Below are positions 24,414-33,414 of a stretch of 64,000 bases of DNA, piece by piece. The DNA comes from Phaeovulum molybdatiresistens (lineage in GTDB: Bacteria > Pseudomonadota > Alphaproteobacteria > Rhodobacterales > Rhodobacteraceae): contig NZ_JAMJFX010000008.1 of the NCBI RefSeq assembly GCF_023544865.1, positions 62,001-126,000 of the forward strand, written 5' to 3'. The notes under the pieces were generated by a model. The model had not been told where the DNA came from, did no database searches, and saw only the letters and a list, made by a program, of their open reading frames with translations. A program made the translations under genes and the position numbers. The first letter of the stretch is position 1; the number at the start of each line of letters is the position of its first letter.

Positions 24414-25430
24414 TCAAGCGTTTCCGGTCCGATTTCCGACGGTTTTACCGGCCTGATCCGACCCGTCTCCTGCAATCGTGACCACGACCTTGCCGGTGGA
24501 CCGGCGGCTGCGCAGCAGCTCCAGCGCCTCATCCACGCGATCAAGCGGCATCGTTGCACTGACATGGGGGCGCAGGCCGCCTTCGGCATACCAGCCAAAC
24601 AGCGTTTCCATCGACTGGCGCAGCACGGCGGGGTCCAGCTTCAGATAGCCGCCCCAATACAGCCCATGCACCGTGATGTTCTTGACCAGCAGGTGATTGA
24701 GCGGAATGTCCGGCGCGCTGCCCGAAGCAAAGCCGATCACCAGAAACCGCCCGCCCGGGCGCAGCGCGCGCGCCGCCGCCGTGCCCGCCGCCCCGCCGAT
24801 CGCATCATAGACCACATCCGCCCCGCCCAGCGCCCGCAGGGCCGCGCGCAGATCGGGGGTTTCGCTGTCCAGCACCTCATCCGCACCGGCCGCGCGCGCC
24901 ACCGCCAGCTTGTTTGCACCGCGCGCGCAGGCGATCACGCGCGCGCCCATCCGCTTGCCGATTTCCACCGCCGTCAGCCCGACCCCGCCCGCAGCCCCCA
25001 ACACCACCAGCGTCTCGCCCGGGCGCAGCCCGGCGCGGTGATCCAGCGCCAGATGCGAGGTGCCATAGGCGATCTGAAAGGCGGCGGCGTCGACAAAGCC
25101 CATGTCCCGGGGCAGGGGGGTGCAGCGGTCGGCCGGGAAGTTCCCCGCCTCGGCCAGACCGCCCTGACCGGCGAACACCGCCACGCGGGTGCCCGGCGCC
25201 GGCGCGACCACGCCCGGCCCGCAGGCCTCAACGGTGCCGGCCAGTTCCATCCCCATCACGAAGGGGGCGGCGGGTGTATCCTGATAGCGCCCCTCGATCA
25301 TCAGCAGATCGGCAAAGTTCAGCCCGCAGGCCACGATCCGCACACGCACCTCGCCCGGGCCCGGGGCGGGCAGGTCGATCCGGGTCAGTTCCGGCGGCTG
25401 GCCGGCGGCGGCGATCTGATAGGCGCGCAT
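24414..25430 (-). CDS. Zinc-independent NADPH:quinone oxidoreductase (MDR family)
   Basis: A 338-residue medium-chain reductase. The GroES-like N-terminal domain contains VACGLNFADLLMIEGRYQ and the Rossmann domain contains LVVLGAAGGVGLTAVEIGKRMGARVIAC (AAGGVG, as in quinone oxidoreductases). The catalytic zinc ligands of alcohol dehydrogenases are absent. It probably reduces quinones or alpha,beta-unsaturated carbonyls. The start at 25430 is backed by a perfect AGGAGG. Confidence 0.88.
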   Translation of the reverse strand: MRAYQIAAAGQPPELTRIDLPAPGPGEVRVRIVACGLNFADLLMIEGRYQDTPAAPFVMGMELAGTVEACGPGVVAPAPGTRVAVFAGQGGLAEAGNFPADRCTPLPRDMGFVDAAAFQIAYGTSHLALDHRAGLRPGETLVVLGAAGGVGLTAVEIGKRMGARVIACARGANKLAVARAAGADEVLDSETPDLRAALRALGGADVVYDAIGGAAGTAAARALRPGGRFLVIGFASGSAPDIPLNHLLVKNITVHGLYWGGYLKLDPAVLRQSMETLFGWYAEGGLRPHVSATMPLDRVDEALELLRSRRSTGKVVVTIAGDGSDQAGKTVGNRTGNA

Positions 25431-25798
25431 GTCATTGCCTCCTGTTGCGGCAGGCGGCGCCCGCGGCGCCCGCCCCCGGGCGGTCCTTTGGCGTGACAAT
25501 AGCCGCAGCGCAGCAACCCTGCCAGAGGCCGCGCGCGGGCCGATCCTGGCGACCTGCGGTATTGTTGTCGGACGCCGATGCAACCGTTGCCGGGTGTGAA
25601 ACACGCAGAGGGTGATTCTGTCGCGGCCCGGACGCCCGGACGCTGTTTTTTGCAGGGCAGGTATGAAAAACCTTACCTTCAATTGCGGCAAAAGGGTGGG
25701 TTGCCCTGTATATTTGGACAGGTTGGTCAGATTTCACGGGCTTGCTGCCAAGATCACATGGTATTTCTTGGGCGAAAACCGTGCCTTGGGAGTAACGA
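25431..25798. other. 368-bp divergent intergenic region before the PraR-like gene
   Basis: No gene is supported. The right half is AT-richer than its surroundings. An inverted repeat, CCTGT-N8-ACAGG, at 25705-25722 overlaps a -10-like TATATT (25709-25714); I find no convincing -35 at proper distance. The region must carry promoters for both the oxidoreductase gene (left) and the regulator gene (right). Confidence 0.4.
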
Positions 25799-26161
25799 AT
25801 GAAACACCCCGTTGACGTACATGTCGGCAAGCGAATCCGACACCGCCGCTGGATGATCGGCATGACCCAGCAGCAATTGGCAGACAAGGTCGGCATCAAG
25901 TTCCAGCAGATCCAGAAATACGAAACCGGGATGAACCGCGTCTCGGCTTCGCGTCTTTGGGACATCGCCGATGCGCTCGAAGTCCAGATCTCGTTCTTCT
26001 TCGAAGGTCTGGCCGATCCGGTCGGGGCATCGTCCGAAGTGTCGGGCGACATCCTCGCCGATAAAGAGGCGCTGGCGCTGGTGCGGTCCTACTATGCCAT
26101 CCCCGAGGCGCAGCGCCGCCGGCTGTTCGAACTGGCCAAGGTGCTCTCGGACGCGGCCTGA
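25799..26161 (+). CDS. XRE-family regulator, PraR/PhrR-like
   Basis: 120 residues. An N-terminal helix-turn-helix (about 10-66: GKRIRHRRWMIGMTQQQLADK, then FQQIQKYETGMNRVSASRL) is followed by VQISFFFEGL and a short C-terminal helical tail. The sequence pattern matches the alphaproteobacterial PraR/PhrR group of small regulators, which in rhizobia control symbiosis and quorum-sensing genes. In Rhodobacterales the targets are not established. It is expressed alone after a long upstream region; hisN starts 91 bp later. Confidence 0.88.
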   Translation: MKHPVDVHVGKRIRHRRWMIGMTQQQLADKVGIKFQQIQKYETGMNRVSASRLWDIADALEVQISFFFEGLADPVGASSEVSGDILADKEALALVRSYYAIPEAQRRRLFELAKVLSDAA

Positions 26162-26252
26162 TCGCCGCCCGGCCAGGTCCCGGCTGCAACCGGGCTTGAC
26201 CCACGACGGGGGGGCGGATACCGCTCCCCCCATCGTTTTTCCGGAGCCCGCG

Positions 26253-27062
26253 ATGACCCCTGCCGATCCCCTCACGCTGGCCGAACAGGCCGAGCTGCGC
26301 GCCGTCGCCTATGCGCTGGCCGATGCCGCCCGTGTCGAGACGCTGCGCCATTTCCGCAGCGATGGGTTGACGGCGGATACCAAGGAAACCACCCATTTCG
26401 ATCCCGTCACCGTCGCCGACCGCGCCGCCGAGGCCGCGATGCGCGCGATCCTGGCCGAACGCCGCCCGCAGGATGCGATCCTGGGCGAGGAATTCGGCAC
26501 CACCCAGGGCCGCAGCGGCCTGACCTGGGTGCTTGACCCGATCGACGGTACCCGCGGTTACCTGTCGGGCACGCCGACCTGGGGCGTGCTGATCGCGCTC
26601 TCGGATGCGCGCGGGCCGCTGCTGGGCGTGATCGACCAGCCCTATATCGGCGAACGCTTCACCGGCGGCTTCGGCCTGGCGCAGGTGGACGGGCCCATGG
26701 GCCACAAGCCGCTGGCCACCCGCGGCCCGCGCCCGCTGGCCGAGGCGATCCTGTTCACGACCTTCCCCGAAATCGGCACGCCCGCCGAAGCCGCCGCCTT
26801 CCAGCGCCTGTCAAGCCGCGTGAAACTGACCCGTTATGGCACCGATTGCTATGCCTATGCGCTGGTCGCCGCGGGCCAGGTCGATCTGGTCGTCGAAGCC
26901 GGTCTGCAGGCCTATGACGTGCAGGCACCGATCGCGGTGATCGAGGCGGCGGGCGGTGTCGTCACCGACTGGCAAGGCCGTCCCGCCCATCACGGCGGGC
27001 GCATCCTGGCCGCAGCCAATGCCGAAATCCATGCCGCGGCGCTGGCGCTGCTGCAGGGGTGA
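26253..27062 (+). CDS. hisN: Histidinol-phosphatase, inositol monophosphatase family
   Basis: A 269-residue Mg2+-dependent phosphatase. Metal-site motifs are ILGEEFGTTQG (Glu), WVLDPIDGTRGYLSGTPTWG (DPIDGT) and AYDVQAPIAVIEAAGG near the end, so all three IMPase motifs are intact. The RGYLSGTPTWG variant and the ACxDCxxY-like GTDCYAYALVAAGQVDLVVE are typical of the actinobacterial/alphaproteobacterial HisN, which removes phosphate from histidinol phosphate. Inositol-phosphatase activity cannot be excluded. GGAG precedes the ATG. A repeat hairpin follows the stop at once. Confidence 0.85.
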   Translation: MTPADPLTLAEQAELRAVAYALADAARVETLRHFRSDGLTADTKETTHFDPVTVADRAAEAAMRAILAERRPQDAILGEEFGTTQGRSGLTWVLDPIDGTRGYLSGTPTWGVLIALSDARGPLLGVIDQPYIGERFTGGFGLAQVDGPMGHKPLATRGPRPLAEAILFTTFPEIGTPAEAAAFQRLSSRVKLTRYGTDCYAYALVAAGQVDLVVEAGLQAYDVQAPIAVIEAAGGVVTDWQGRPAHHGGRILAAANAEIHAAALALLQG

Positions 27063-27063
27063 A

Positions 27064-27181
27064 GGGGGCTCTGCCCCCGTCGCCTGCGGCGACCCCCCCG
27101 GAGTATTTCGGCCAAGAAGAAGCCGCCCGTTTCATCTTGCCCGAAATACCTTCGGGGGGTGCGGGGGGCAGACAGCCCCCC
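27064..27181. repeat. Dispersed intergenic repeat, two facing copies (copies 2 and 3)
   Basis: Between the convergent hisN and guaD. After hisN: hairpin GGGGGC-TCT-GCCCCC (27064-27078), then core CCCCGGAGTATTTCGGCC plus AAGAAGAAG. After guaD (minus strand): hairpin at 27164-27180, then the same core read leftwards (27159-27131). The pair forms a mirror-image module that probably terminates both genes. Confidence 0.8.
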
Positions 27182-27196
27182 GTTTCGCGCGGGCCG

Positions 27197-28483
27197 TCAG
27201 ATCAGCTTCCGGCCATTGGCCCAGACGGCCGCCACGGCGCGGTCATCGCCCATCATGATTGTGGGGAACAGTTCTTCCCAGAAATCCCCGGCCCGTTCGG
27301 CGCGCTGCGCGATGGCAGGGGTTGAGGCGAGGTCGATCACCACCAGATCGGCCTCGATCCCGGGGGCGATGTTGCCCACGCGATCCTCCAGACGCAGGCT
27401 GCGGGCCGCGCCCTGGGTGGCCAGCCACCACAGCTGCGCGGGGTGCAGCGCGGTGTGACGCAGTTGCGCGATTTCATAGGCGGCGGCCATGGTGCGCAGC
27501 ATGGAAAAGCTGGACCCGCCCCCGGTATCGGTGGCCAGTCCGATGCGCTGGCCTTCGGCCATCAGCCCGGCCATGTCGAACAGCCCCGATCCGATGAAGG
27601 TGTTCGAGGTCGGGCAATGCACCAGCGCCGCGCCCACCTCGGCCAGGCGCGCGCGTTCGCGTGGTTCCAGGTGGATCGCATGGCCGAAGACGGCGCGCGG
27701 GCCCAGCAATCCGTGGCGTTCATAGACGTCCAGATAGTCGCGGGCCTGCGGGTAAAGCCCCTTGACCCAGGCGATTTCGTCGACCTGCTCGCTCAGATGC
27801 GTTTGCATCAGGCAATCGGGATGCGCAGCCCAGAGCGCCCCCAGCGCCTCAAGCTGCGCCTCGGTCGAGGTGGGCGCGAAGCGCGGCGTGATGACATAGG
27901 ACAGCCGATCCACCCCGTGCCAGCGATCCAGCAGGCGCTTGCTGTCGTCATGCGCCGTCTGGGCGGTGTCGCGCAGAAAAGGGGGCGCCGTGTCGCGGTC
28001 CATGCAGGTCTTGCCCGCCAGCGCGCGCAGCCCCCTGGCCTGCGCCTGGGCAAAGAAGGCCTCAACGCTGGCGGGGTGGATCGTGCAATAGCTGCACATC
28101 GTCGTCGTGCCATGCGCAAGCGCCAGGTCGAAATAGCGCGCGGCCACCCCGGCGGCATGGTCGGGATCAGCAAAGCGCGCCTCTTCGGGGAAGGTGTAGC
28201 TGTTCAGCCAGTCGATCAGCCGCTTGCCCCAGCTGGCGATGATCCCGGTCTGGGGATAGTGGACATGGGCGTCGATGAACCCTGCCGAGATCAGCTTGCG
28301 GCCGTGGTCATGCACCCGGGCGTGCGGATGGGCGGCGCGCAAGTGATCGGCCTCGCCCACGGCCGCGATCCGCCCTCCCTCGATCAGCACGGCGCCATGC
28401 GACAGGTGGCGCGCGGCCCCAAGGCCCTCGGCGAAGGGGTCGCCCGCATAGCTGATCACCTGACCCAGAAGCAGTTCCGCCAT
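27197..28483 (-). CDS. guaD: Guanine deaminase
   Basis: A 428-residue amidohydrolase that converts guanine to xanthine. Metal-binding motifs: FIDAHVHYPQTGII (HxH), MQTHLSEQVDEIAW (His, Glu), VFGHAIHL (His) and LATDTGGGSSFSML (Asp). The segment WGKRLIDWLNSYTFPEE and length are typical of GuaD rather than of chlorohydrolases or cytosine deaminase. It is a stand-alone purine salvage or catabolic gene here, divergent from mgtE. Confidence 0.92.
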   Translation of the reverse strand: MAELLLGQVISYAGDPFAEGLGAARHLSHGAVLIEGGRIAAVGEADHLRAAHPHARVHDHGRKLISAGFIDAHVHYPQTGIIASWGKRLIDWLNSYTFPEEARFADPDHAAGVAARYFDLALAHGTTTMCSYCTIHPASVEAFFAQAQARGLRALAGKTCMDRDTAPPFLRDTAQTAHDDSKRLLDRWHGVDRLSYVITPRFAPTSTEAQLEALGALWAAHPDCLMQTHLSEQVDEIAWVKGLYPQARDYLDVYERHGLLGPRAVFGHAIHLEPRERARLAEVGAALVHCPTSNTFIGSGLFDMAGLMAEGQRIGLATDTGGGSSFSMLRTMAAAYEIAQLRHTALHPAQLWWLATQGAARSLRLEDRVGNIAPGIEADLVVIDLASTPAIAQRAERAGDFWEELFPTIMMGDDRAVAAVWANGRKLI

Positions 28484-28626
28484 TATCCGTCCTTTCCGCT
28501 TTGTCCCATGCTAGGCCCGCCGCGGGCCAAGGTAAATTCCCCGCGGCCCCTGCCGCACATCCCCTTTGCCCCCTGTATTCCGGCCCGGTTCGCCGCTATG
28601 GTGCGCGCAACAACGACGGGGGCATC

Positions 28627-30012
28627 ATGGCGGAAGACCGGGCAGAGGACGAGGCGCGCGAGGAACAGGATTACCGGCTTGACCGCGCGCTTGTCGATCT
28701 GGTCCTCGATGCCGTCGAGGCGGGCGATGCCGCGCGCCTGACCGAACTGCTTGAACCGCTGCATGCCGCCGATATCGCCGACCTGCTGGAACAGGTGGGC
28801 GGGGCCGACCGGCGCGCCTTCCTGCGCCTGTGGGGCCGAAAGATCGACGGCGAGATCCTGTCGGAAATCGACGAATCGATCCGCGAAGAGGTGATCGGGG
28901 CGCTCCCGCGCGAGGTTCTGGCCGAAGCCGTGCGCGACCTGGATTCCGACGATGTGGTCGATCTGATCGAGGATCTGCAAGAGCCCCAGCAAGAGGCGAT
29001 CCTGGACGCCCTGGATGAGGCCGACCGCGCCGCTGTCGAACAGTCGCTGACCTATCCCGAATATTCCGCCGGCCGCCTGATGCAGCGCGAGGTGGTGACC
29101 GCGCCCGAACACTGGACCGTGGGCGAGGCGATCGATTTCCTGCGCGCCGAGGATTGGCTGCCCGATCAGTTCTACCACGTGATCCTGGTCGATCCGCGGA
29201 TGCATCCGGTGGGCTATGTGACGCTGGGCAAGCTTTTGTCCTCGCGCCGCGACGTGGCCCTGCGCACCATCATCGAAGACAGTTTCCGCACCATTTCCGT
29301 TTACCAGGAAGAGGCCGACGTGGCCTATGCCTTCAACCAGTATCACCTGATCTCGGCCCCGGTGGTGGATGACGATGACCGGCTGGTGGGGGTGATCACC
29401 ATTGATGACGCCATGTCGGTGCTGGACGAAGAGCATGAGGAAGACATCCTGCGTCTGGCCGGTGTGGGCGAGGAAAGCTCGCTGTCCGATACGGTGCTGG
29501 AAACCACGCGCCAGCGGCTGCCCTGGCTGTTCGTCAACCTGCTGACGGCGATCCTGGCCTCGGGCGTGATCGCGCTGTTTGAGGGCACGATCGAACAGCT
29601 GGTGGCTCTGGCGGTGCTGATGCCGATCGTCGCCTCGATGGGGGGCAATGCGGGCACCCAGACGCTGACGGTGGCGGTGCGGGCGCTGGCCACCAAAAGC
29701 CTGACGGAATCGAATGTCTGGCGCGTCGTGCGGCGCGAGGCGGTGGTGGGCCTGTTGAACGGCGCGGCCTTTGCGGTGGTGATGGGGCTGGTTGCGATGG
29801 TCTGGTTCGGCGAACCGCATCTGGGACTTGTCATCGCGGCGGCGATGGTCATCAACCTGCTGGTCGCGGCGTTGGCGGGCATTCTGGTGCCGCTTACGCT
29901 GGAACGGCTGGGCGCCGATCCGGCGCTGGCCTCGGGCACCTTCGTCACTACGGTAACCGATGTGGTGGGCTTCTTCGCCTTCCTGGGGCTGGCTGCAGCG
30001 GTGCTTTTGTGA
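28627..30012 (+). CDS. mgtE: Magnesium transporter MgtE
   Basis: 461 residues. The N-terminal MgtE_N helical superhelix (~20-125; LEPLHAADIADLLEQ ... LDSDDVVDLIEDL) is followed by two CBS domains (~130-255; MQREVVTAPEHWTVGEAIDFL, HLISAPVVDDDDRLVGVITIDD) and a C-terminal five-helix pore (TAILASGVIALFEGT, MPIVASMGGNAGTQTLTVAVR). The GGNAGTQ motif forms the ion path. The cytosolic part gates the Mg2+ channel. ATG 28627 was chosen because earlier in-frame sequence is unrelated. It overlaps or abuts the next gene. Confidence 0.94.
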   Translation: MAEDRAEDEAREEQDYRLDRALVDLVLDAVEAGDAARLTELLEPLHAADIADLLEQVGGADRRAFLRLWGRKIDGEILSEIDESIREEVIGALPREVLAEAVRDLDSDDVVDLIEDLQEPQQEAILDALDEADRAAVEQSLTYPEYSAGRLMQREVVTAPEHWTVGEAIDFLRAEDWLPDQFYHVILVDPRMHPVGYVTLGKLLSSRRDVALRTIIEDSFRTISVYQEEADVAYAFNQYHLISAPVVDDDDRLVGVITIDDAMSVLDEEHEEDILRLAGVGEESSLSDTVLETTRQRLPWLFVNLLTAILASGVIALFEGTIEQLVALAVLMPIVASMGGNAGTQTLTVAVRALATKSLTESNVWRVVRREAVVGLLNGAAFAVVMGLVAMVWFGEPHLGLVIAAAMVINLLVAALAGILVPLTLERLGADPALASGTFVTTVTDVVGFFAFLGLAAAVLL

Positions 30013-30014
30013 CC

Positions 30015-30557
30015 ATGGCCGGATCGAAGGCCCAGGCGCGCCGCGACGCGGCGGCGCGGCGCAAGGCCGCCTTTGCCCGGGGCCAGGGCGATGCGGTGCG
30101 GCGGCTTTCGCGCGAACTGGCGCCCTGGTCGGGCGCGGTGCTGGCCGGCTACATGCCGATGCGGACCGAAATCGACCCCTTGCCCGCAATGGCGGCCCAT
30201 GACGGCCCGGTCTGTGTGCCGGTAATCGAGGGACCGGGCCTGCCGCTGACCTTCCGCCGCTGGACCCCGCAGGCCCGCATGATCCCCGGGGCCTTTGGCG
30301 CCGAAATTCCCGAAACCGGCGAAAGCCTGATCCCGCGGGTGCTGATCGTGCCGCTGCTGGCGTTTGACCGCCGCGGCTTCCGGCTGGGCTATGGCGGCGG
30401 GTTCTATGACCGCACCCTGGCCGGGCTGCGCGCATTGGGCCCCGTCACCGCGATCGGCTTTGCCTTCGCCGCCCAGGAAGTCGACACCGTCCCGACCGAG
30501 CCGACCGATCAGCCGCTCGACCTGATCGTGACCGAGGCCGAAACCATCCGGCCCTGA
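30015..30557 (+). CDS. fau: 5-formyltetrahydrofolate cyclo-ligase
   Basis: A 180-residue MTHF synthetase that recycles 5-formyl-THF to 5,10-methenyl-THF using ATP. The ATP/folate signature FDRRGFRLGYGGGFYDRTLAGL is intact, and the N-terminal substrate segment GAVLAGYMPMRTEIDPLPA is present. The start could be GTG 30009, overlapping the mgtE stop, or ATG 30015; the latter is chosen as standard. In many bacteria this gene lies beside 6S RNA; I see no 6S-like fold here. Confidence 0.92.
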   Translation: MAGSKAQARRDAAARRKAAFARGQGDAVRRLSRELAPWSGAVLAGYMPMRTEIDPLPAMAAHDGPVCVPVIEGPGLPLTFRRWTPQARMIPGAFGAEIPETGESLIPRVLIVPLLAFDRRGFRLGYGGGFYDRTLAGLRALGPVTAIGFAFAAQEVDTVPTEPTDQPLDLIVTEAETIRP

Positions 30558-30567
30558 TCGCAGCCCC

Positions 30568-30615
30568 CTTCATCTTGCCCAAAATACCTCGGGGGTCCGG
30601 GGGCGGCGCCCCCGG
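30568..30615. repeat. Dispersed intergenic repeat, copy 4
   Basis: Reversed core (CTTCATCTTGCCCAAAATAC then CTCGGGGG) at 30568-30595, then the hairpin CCGGGGGC-GGC-GCCCCCGG at 30597-30615. It begins 10 bp after the cyclo-ligase stop. Confidence 0.75.
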
Positions 30616-30682
30616 CGCGCGCCATCCGCATCCGGCGCGCTTGCTCTTGCGCTTTGCCTGGTCAGGGCCTAAGCGTCGGCGC

Positions 30683-31498
30683 ATGAAGATCCTTTTTCTG
30701 GGCGATGTCGTGGGGCGCGCGGGGCGCGCGGCGATCAGCGGGCAGCTGGCGAAGCTGCGGGCCGATTGGGGCCTGGATTTCGTCGTGGTCAATGGTGAAA
30801 ACGCCTCGTCCGGCATGGGGCTGACGGCGGAACACGCCAAGCTGCTGCTTGACGCCGGGGCCGATTGCATCACGCTGGGCGATCACGCCTTCGACCAGAA
30901 GGACATGCTGCGCTTCATCGACACCGAGCCGCGGATCATCCGCCCGCTGAACTATGCCAAGGAAGCGCCGGGCCGCGGCGCGCGGCTGTTTTCGGATGCG
31001 CGCGGGCGCAAGATCCTGGTGGCGCAGGTGCTGGGCCAGGTCTTCATGAAGCGTCCCTTCGACGATCCCTTCTCGGCGGTGGATGCGGTGCTGCGCAAGC
31101 ACCCGCTGGGCGGTCTGGCGCAGGCCGCGCTGGTCGACATGCATTGCGAGGCGACCAGCGAGAAGATGGCGATGGGCCATTGGTGCGACGGGCGCGCCAG
31201 CGTCGTGGTGGGCACCCATACCCATGTGCCGACCGCCGATGCGATGGTGCTGCCGGGCGGCACCGCCTATATGACCGACGCGGGCATGTGCGGCGACTAT
31301 CATTCCGTGATCGGCATGGACAAGGCCGAACCGATGCGCCGCTTCATAACCGGCATGGGTAAGGAACGCTTCACCCCGGCCAATGGCGAGGCGACTCTGT
31401 CCGGCCTTTACACCGAAACCGATGACCGCACCGGCAAGGCGCGGCTGTGTGTGCCGGTGCGGGTGGGTGGCCGGCTGATCCCGGCCCGGCCGGTCTGA
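30683..31498 (+). CDS. YmdB-type metallophosphoesterase
   Basis: A 271-residue metallophosphoesterase of the TIGR00282/YmdB group. Metal motifs are FLGDVVGRAGR, VVNGENASSGMGL, ITLGDHAFDQKDML, LVDMHCEA, VVGTHTHVPTAD and TDAGMCGDYHSVIG. B. subtilis YmdB hydrolyses 2',3'- and 3',5'-cyclic nucleotides and affects biofilm formation. The alphaproteobacterial role is not defined. ATG 30683 begins MKILFLGDVVG, as in the family. Confidence 0.93.
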   Translation: MKILFLGDVVGRAGRAAISGQLAKLRADWGLDFVVVNGENASSGMGLTAEHAKLLLDAGADCITLGDHAFDQKDMLRFIDTEPRIIRPLNYAKEAPGRGARLFSDARGRKILVAQVLGQVFMKRPFDDPFSAVDAVLRKHPLGGLAQAALVDMHCEATSEKMAMGHWCDGRASVVVGTHTHVPTADAMVLPGGTAYMTDAGMCGDYHSVIGMDKAEPMRRFITGMGKERFTPANGEATLSGLYTETDDRTGKARLCVPVRVGGRLIPARPV

Positions 31499-31594
31499 TC
31501 GGGCGGGGCCTGCCGTGATCCCTGTCATGGTCCTTGCCTGTGCGCCGCCGTGCCGTAAGATCGCCTTCCCGTTGCACTGCCCCAAAGAGGGATC

Positions 31595-33373
31595 ATGACA
31601 GAGCCGCTGCTTTCGCCAGACATCGCGCCCTTTGCCGCCCTGCTGATCGTCCTTGGCATGTTCGTCATGTTCCTGCGCGAACGTGTCCCGCCCGAGGTGG
31701 TGGCGATGGGGGGCGCGGCGGTGATGCTGGCGCTGGGGCTGGCGCCGGTGGATCAGGCCACGCGTACCCTGGCCAATCCCGCGCCCTGGACCATTGCCTT
31801 CATGTTCCTGATCATGGGCGCGATGGTGCGCACCGGCACGCTGGATTGGGTGACCCAGCGCGCGGCGCGCCATGTGACCGACCGGCCGCGCCTGACGTTG
31901 GCGGCGATCGGGGTGCTGGTGGTGGCGCTGTCGGCCTTCATGAACAACACGCCCATCGTCATCGTGATGATGCCGGTCTTCATCGCGCTGGCGCGTTCGC
32001 TGGGCAAGGCGCCCTCGAAGCTCTTGATCCCGCTCAGCTATCTGTCGATCTTTGGCGGCACGGTCACGATGATCGGCACCTCGACCAACCTGCTGGTCGA
32101 CGGGGTGGCGCGTCAGGCGGGGCTTGCGCATTTCGGCATCTTTGAAATCGCGCCGCTGGGGCTTGTGGTTTCGGCGGTCGGGGTTGCGTACCTGACGCTG
32201 CTGGGCCCGCGGCTGCTGCCGGAGCGCTATTCGATGTCCAACCTTCTGGGTGGCCGGTCGCAGATGAAATTCTTCACCGAGGTCGCCGTCCCCGAGGATT
32301 CGGCCCTGATCGGCAAACGCCTGGAAGAGGTCGACCTGTTCAAGCGCGACAACATGCGCGTGATCGACGTGCTGCGCGGCGATGCCTCGTTGCGGCGCGA
32401 TCTGGCGGGGGTGACCATCGCGCCGGGCGACCGGGTGGTGCTGCGCACCCCCATGTCCGAGGTGCTGGGCCTGGCCAACAACAAGGAAATCCGGCTGATC
32501 GACAAGCTCAGCTCGGTCCAGACCAACACGGTCGAGGTGCTGATCACCCCGGGCTGCCGCATGATCGGGCGGCGCCTGGGCGAAATGCGCCTGCGCCGGC
32601 GCTATGGCGTCTATGTTCTGGCCGCGCATCGGCGCAACCAGAACATCGGCCGCCAGCTGGATGATCTGGAGGTGCGGGTGGGCGATACCCTGCTGCTGGA
32701 AGGCGCGCCCGCCGATATCCAGCGCCTGGCGGCCGACATGGAAATGGCCGATATCTCGCAACCCTCGGAACGGGCCTATCGGCGCGCCCATGCGCCCATC
32801 GTGATCGCGGTGCTGGCGGCGGTGGTGGGGCTGGCGGCGCTGGATCTGGCGCCGATTCTGGTGCTGGCCTTCCTGGGGGTGGCGGTGGTGCTGCTGACCG
32901 GCTGCATCGACGCCGATGAGGCATTCGGCTTTGTCGAGGGCCGCCTGCTGGCGCTGATCTTTGCCATGCTGGTCGTGGGGGCGGGGCTGGATGCCAGCGG
33001 TGCGGTGCGCCTGATCGTCGAGGTGATCAGCCCCGCGCTGGATGAGCTGTCACCGCGGCTTCTGGTGCTGGTCGTGTTCCTGATGGCATCCGTCATGACC
33101 GAACTGGTGACCAACAACGCCGTCGGCGTGATCCTGACGCCCATCGCCATCGGTCTGGCCACGCAGCTGGGGGTCGATCCGCGCGGCCTGGTCGTGGCGG
33201 TGATGTTCGGCGCGTCAGCCAGCTTTTCAACGCCGATCGGCTATCAGACCAACACCCTGGTCTATGCGCCGGGCGGCTATCGCTTTACCGACTTCCTGCG
33301 CATCGGTGTGCCGCTGAACCTGATCATGGCGGTGACGGTCAGCCTTGTGATCCCGTTGCTATGGCCGCTCTAG
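31595..33373 (+). CDS. SLC13/DASS-family permease with two TrkA-C domains
   Basis: A 592-residue polytopic anion transporter. The N-terminal membrane half (~10-210) contains FMNNTPIVIVMMP and GGTVTMIGTSTNLLVDG. Two cytosolic RCK_C domains lie near 220-390 (ALIGKRLEEVDLFKRDNM; RMIGRRLGEMRLRRRYGVYV). A second membrane half has TNNAVGVILTPIAIGL and FSTPIGYQTNTLVY. The duplicated N-P-I/N-T substrate loops are intact. Relatives carry dicarboxylates, sulfate or other anions; the substrate cannot be assigned. Confidence 0.9.
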   Translation: MTEPLLSPDIAPFAALLIVLGMFVMFLRERVPPEVVAMGGAAVMLALGLAPVDQATRTLANPAPWTIAFMFLIMGAMVRTGTLDWVTQRAARHVTDRPRLTLAAIGVLVVALSAFMNNTPIVIVMMPVFIALARSLGKAPSKLLIPLSYLSIFGGTVTMIGTSTNLLVDGVARQAGLAHFGIFEIAPLGLVVSAVGVAYLTLLGPRLLPERYSMSNLLGGRSQMKFFTEVAVPEDSALIGKRLEEVDLFKRDNMRVIDVLRGDASLRRDLAGVTIAPGDRVVLRTPMSEVLGLANNKEIRLIDKLSSVQTNTVEVLITPGCRMIGRRLGEMRLRRRYGVYVLAAHRRNQNIGRQLDDLEVRVGDTLLLEGAPADIQRLAADMEMADISQPSERAYRRAHAPIVIAVLAAVVGLAALDLAPILVLAFLGVAVVLLTGCIDADEAFGFVEGRLLALIFAMLVVGAGLDASGAVRLIVEVISPALDELSPRLLVLVVFLMASVMTELVTNNAVGVILTPIAIGLATQLGVDPRGLVVAVMFGASASFSTPIGYQTNTLVYAPGGYRFTDFLRIGVPLNLIMAVTVSLVIPLLWPL

Positions 33374-33414
33374 GCGCGCTATGCTGTAAGCCCCATGCTG
33401 CCCGGAGCCGTGCC

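Noticed and set aside
28483..30435. 650-codon minus-strand frame opposite mgtE
   Set aside because: Gln/His/Arg-rich antisense artefact; mgtE has full family motifs on the plus strand.
30558..30682. 6S RNA next to the 5-formyl-THF cyclo-ligase gene
   Set aside because: The gap is 125 bp, holds a copy of the dispersed repeat and cannot fold as a long 6S hairpin.
30662..32791. 709-codon minus-strand frame opposite the phosphoesterase and SLC13 genes
   Set aside because: It spans two well-supported plus-strand genes and shows no domain.
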